Assembly: GCA_014879945.1 (NCBI GenBank)
Contig: JACSRE010000096.1
Span: 1 to 34,959 of the forward strand
DNA: 34,959 nt
DNA from: Myxococcus sp.
GTDB lineage: Bacteria; Myxococcota; Myxococcia; Myxococcales; Myxococcaceae
Reading direction: 5' to 3'
The position numbers and the translations under genes are program-made. The notes below the pieces were generated by a model. It saw only the letters and a program-made list of their open reading frames with translations, was not told the DNA's origin and did no database searches. Below, in pieces: positions 34,301 through 34,959 of this stretch (positions are counted from its first letter, which is position 1; each line of letters opens with the position of its first letter).

Positions 34301-34501
34301 GAGGATGTCTTGAATCGTCGCGGTCAGCGCGTGGCCCAGGTGCAGGCTGCCGGTGACGTTGGGCGGCGGCAGCACGATGGAGAAGGGCGGCTTCTTCGAG
34401 TGGGGGTCGGCCTTGAAGAGGCCGTCGTCCAGCCACTTCTTCGACCAGCGCGCTTCCACCTCGGTGGGCTCGTACGACTTCGACAGCTCTTCAGAACTCA
34501 T
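31307..34501 (-). CDS. valS: Valine-tRNA ligase with TPR-like and histone-H1-like C-terminal extension
   Basis: A 1064-residue class I synthetase that charges tRNA-Val. The HIGH-type motif [14 protein letters not shown] is near residues 52-58 and KMSKTKGN near 529-536. The CP1 editing domain ([20 protein letters not shown]) and the C-terminal coiled coil ([19 protein letters not shown]) that binds tRNA are present. A normal ValRS would end near residue 920. Here a further 145 residues follow in frame: an acidic linker, a TPR-like helix pair ([20 protein letters not shown], about 960-990) and a tail of about 70 residues made almost only of Lys, Ala and Pro, with two copies of [12 protein letters not shown]. 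No stop or frameshift separates them. The ribosome binding site AGGAG precedes the ATG by five bases. nadC follows nine bases after the stop. Confidence 0.95.
   Translation of the reverse strand: [1064 protein letters not shown]
31367..31438. repeat. 36-bp tandem repeat in the valS tail
   Basis: Two copies of a 36-bp unit with about three mismatches encode [12 protein letters not shown] twice on the minus strand. The surrounding sequence (31310-31510) is a more diverged series of Lys/Pro/Ala codons. Synonymous differences between the copies suggest the duplication is not very recent or is under coding selection. Confidence 0.8.
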
Positions 34502-34544
34502 GGTGCTCCTACGCCGGTGGAACGGGTGCAGCGCAAAGAAGAAC

Positions 34545-34571
34545 GGCGCCGACTCACGAGAAGTCGACGCC
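34545..34571 (-). terminator. Probable terminator between the response-regulator-like gene and valS
   Basis: An inverted repeat pairs GGCG (34545-34548) and CGACT (34550-34554) with AGTCG (34562-34566) and CGCC (34568-34571), with one mismatch in the stem and a seven-base loop. On the minus strand it is followed by GTTCTTCTTT, a moderately T-rich run. It lies 42 bp after the upstream gene's stop and before the valS start, so it probably ends that transcript. Confidence 0.5.
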
Positions 34572-34613
34572 GCCTTTCAAGCACAACTGACCCTCAAGAC
34601 AACCGCAGCGACG

Positions 34614-34959
34614 TCAGGCGAGGCCCTTGGCCTCACGCTCCTTGATGAGGCGCTCGAGCTCTTCGCGAATGATGGTCTCGGCGAGCTGGGGCACGACCTC
34701 CCAGGCGATCTTCTCGATGACGTCCTTCGAGGCGGCCGAGAGGGCCGCGCGCAGCTGCGCCTCGCCGCCGTCGGCCGGCTTGTCGTCGAGCGAGAGCGTC
34801 TCGTGGCGCTGGAGCGGCTGCTGGTGCTGGGGCGCCATGGGGCGGCCCTGCATGGGGCCTCCGGGCGGCGGCGCGCCGAGGCCGAACGGGTCGCGGCGGG
34901 CCTGCATCGGTGCACCCGGGAGCGGGGCGCCGCCGGGTGGGCGCGGCAGGCCGGGGGCC
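34614..34959 (-). CDS. C-terminal part of a Pro/Gly-rich, response-regulator-like protein (5' end outside window)
   Basis: The frame is open to the window edge, so the ATG at 34907 is probably internal. The visible 114 residues begin with a Pro/Gly/Ala-rich linker (APGLPRPPGGAPLPGAPMQA, continuing to about HQQPLQ). They end in a conserved helical module, AASKDVIEKIAWEVVPQLAE followed by TIIREELERLIKEREAKGLA. A WEVVPxLAExxIxEE tail of this kind closes many myxobacterial and other deltaproteobacterial response regulators that carry an N-terminal receiver domain; the receiver would lie beyond 34959. The function of the tail is unknown. The assignment is by recall of the motif, not by alignment. 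Confidence 0.65.
   Translation of the reverse strand, partial: APGLPRPPGGAPLPGAPMQARRDPFGLGAPPPGGPMQGRPMAPQHQQPLQRHETLSLDDKPADGGEAQLRAALSAASKDVIEKIAWEVVPQLAETIIREELERLIKEREAKGLA

Overview
The window is a compact, high-GC, densely coding stretch of a bacterial chromosome. It is most likely from a myxobacterium (Myxococcota, probably Cystobacterineae). The grounds are strong G/C preference at third codon positions, many lipoproteins ending their signal in an L-x-x-C lipobox, a VWA/thrombospondin-3 lipoprotein, PEGA and PilZ proteins, a TIGR02996-like protein, and a Pro/Gly-rich protein whose C-terminus resembles myxobacterial response regulators. The assignment is inferred from gene content; no rRNA gene is present. 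No integrase, transposase, CRISPR array or phage gene was seen. No gene-free gap exceeds about 260 bases; the longest (76-332, 7103-7311, 25975-26188) hold at most small signals, listed where seen.

Layout. (1) 1-75 is the 3' end of a plus-strand gene, followed by a 16-bp tandem duplication. (2) 333-7102, minus strand: a large VWA/TSP3 lipoprotein downstream of a beta-oxidation operon in the order thiolase (fadI), hydratase/dehydrogenase (fadJ), SAM methyltransferase, with overlapping start and stop codons and a good sigma70-like promoter before fadI. (3) 7312-14074, minus strand: an extracytoplasmic starch-degradation cluster of isoamylase-type debranching lipoprotein, small PilZ protein, LamB-like porin and GH13 alpha-amylase lipoprotein with a starch-binding C-terminus. 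The amylase reading frame is broken just before the catalytic nucleophile. (4) 14158-16367: a c-type haem lipoprotein overlapping an HvfC/BufC-like (DUF2063) gene, with a LysR-ligand-domain-like gene reading away from it. (5) 16455-20514, plus strand: a maltose-type ABC importer in which binding protein and first permease are fused into one 719-residue protein, flanked by MalK and MalG.

(6) 20555-25645, plus strand: a hypothetical lipoprotein, a protein with a TIGR02996-like segment and FHA-like ends, and a 1056-residue lipoprotein with an IPT/TIG domain and seven repeats of about 130 residues. (7) 25691-25975: promoter, tRNA-Val(UAC), tRNA-Asp(GUC) and a strong intrinsic terminator. (8) 26189-31297: a YdeI-family protein, a membrane-anchored M28 peptidase, a PEGA protein, uridine kinase and nadC. 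(9) 31307-34959, minus strand: valS with an unusual TPR-like plus histone-H1-like tail, then the C-terminal part of a response-regulator-like gene running off the window.

How it fits together. Regions 3 and 5 read as one starch/maltodextrin uptake module split into two outward-facing halves. The lipoprotein enzymes debranch and cut starch outside the inner membrane, the porin admits dextrins, and the fused binding-protein/permease importer brings them in. If the frameshift is genuine, the amylase step is lost while the rest stays intact. Region 2 handles fatty-acid degradation.
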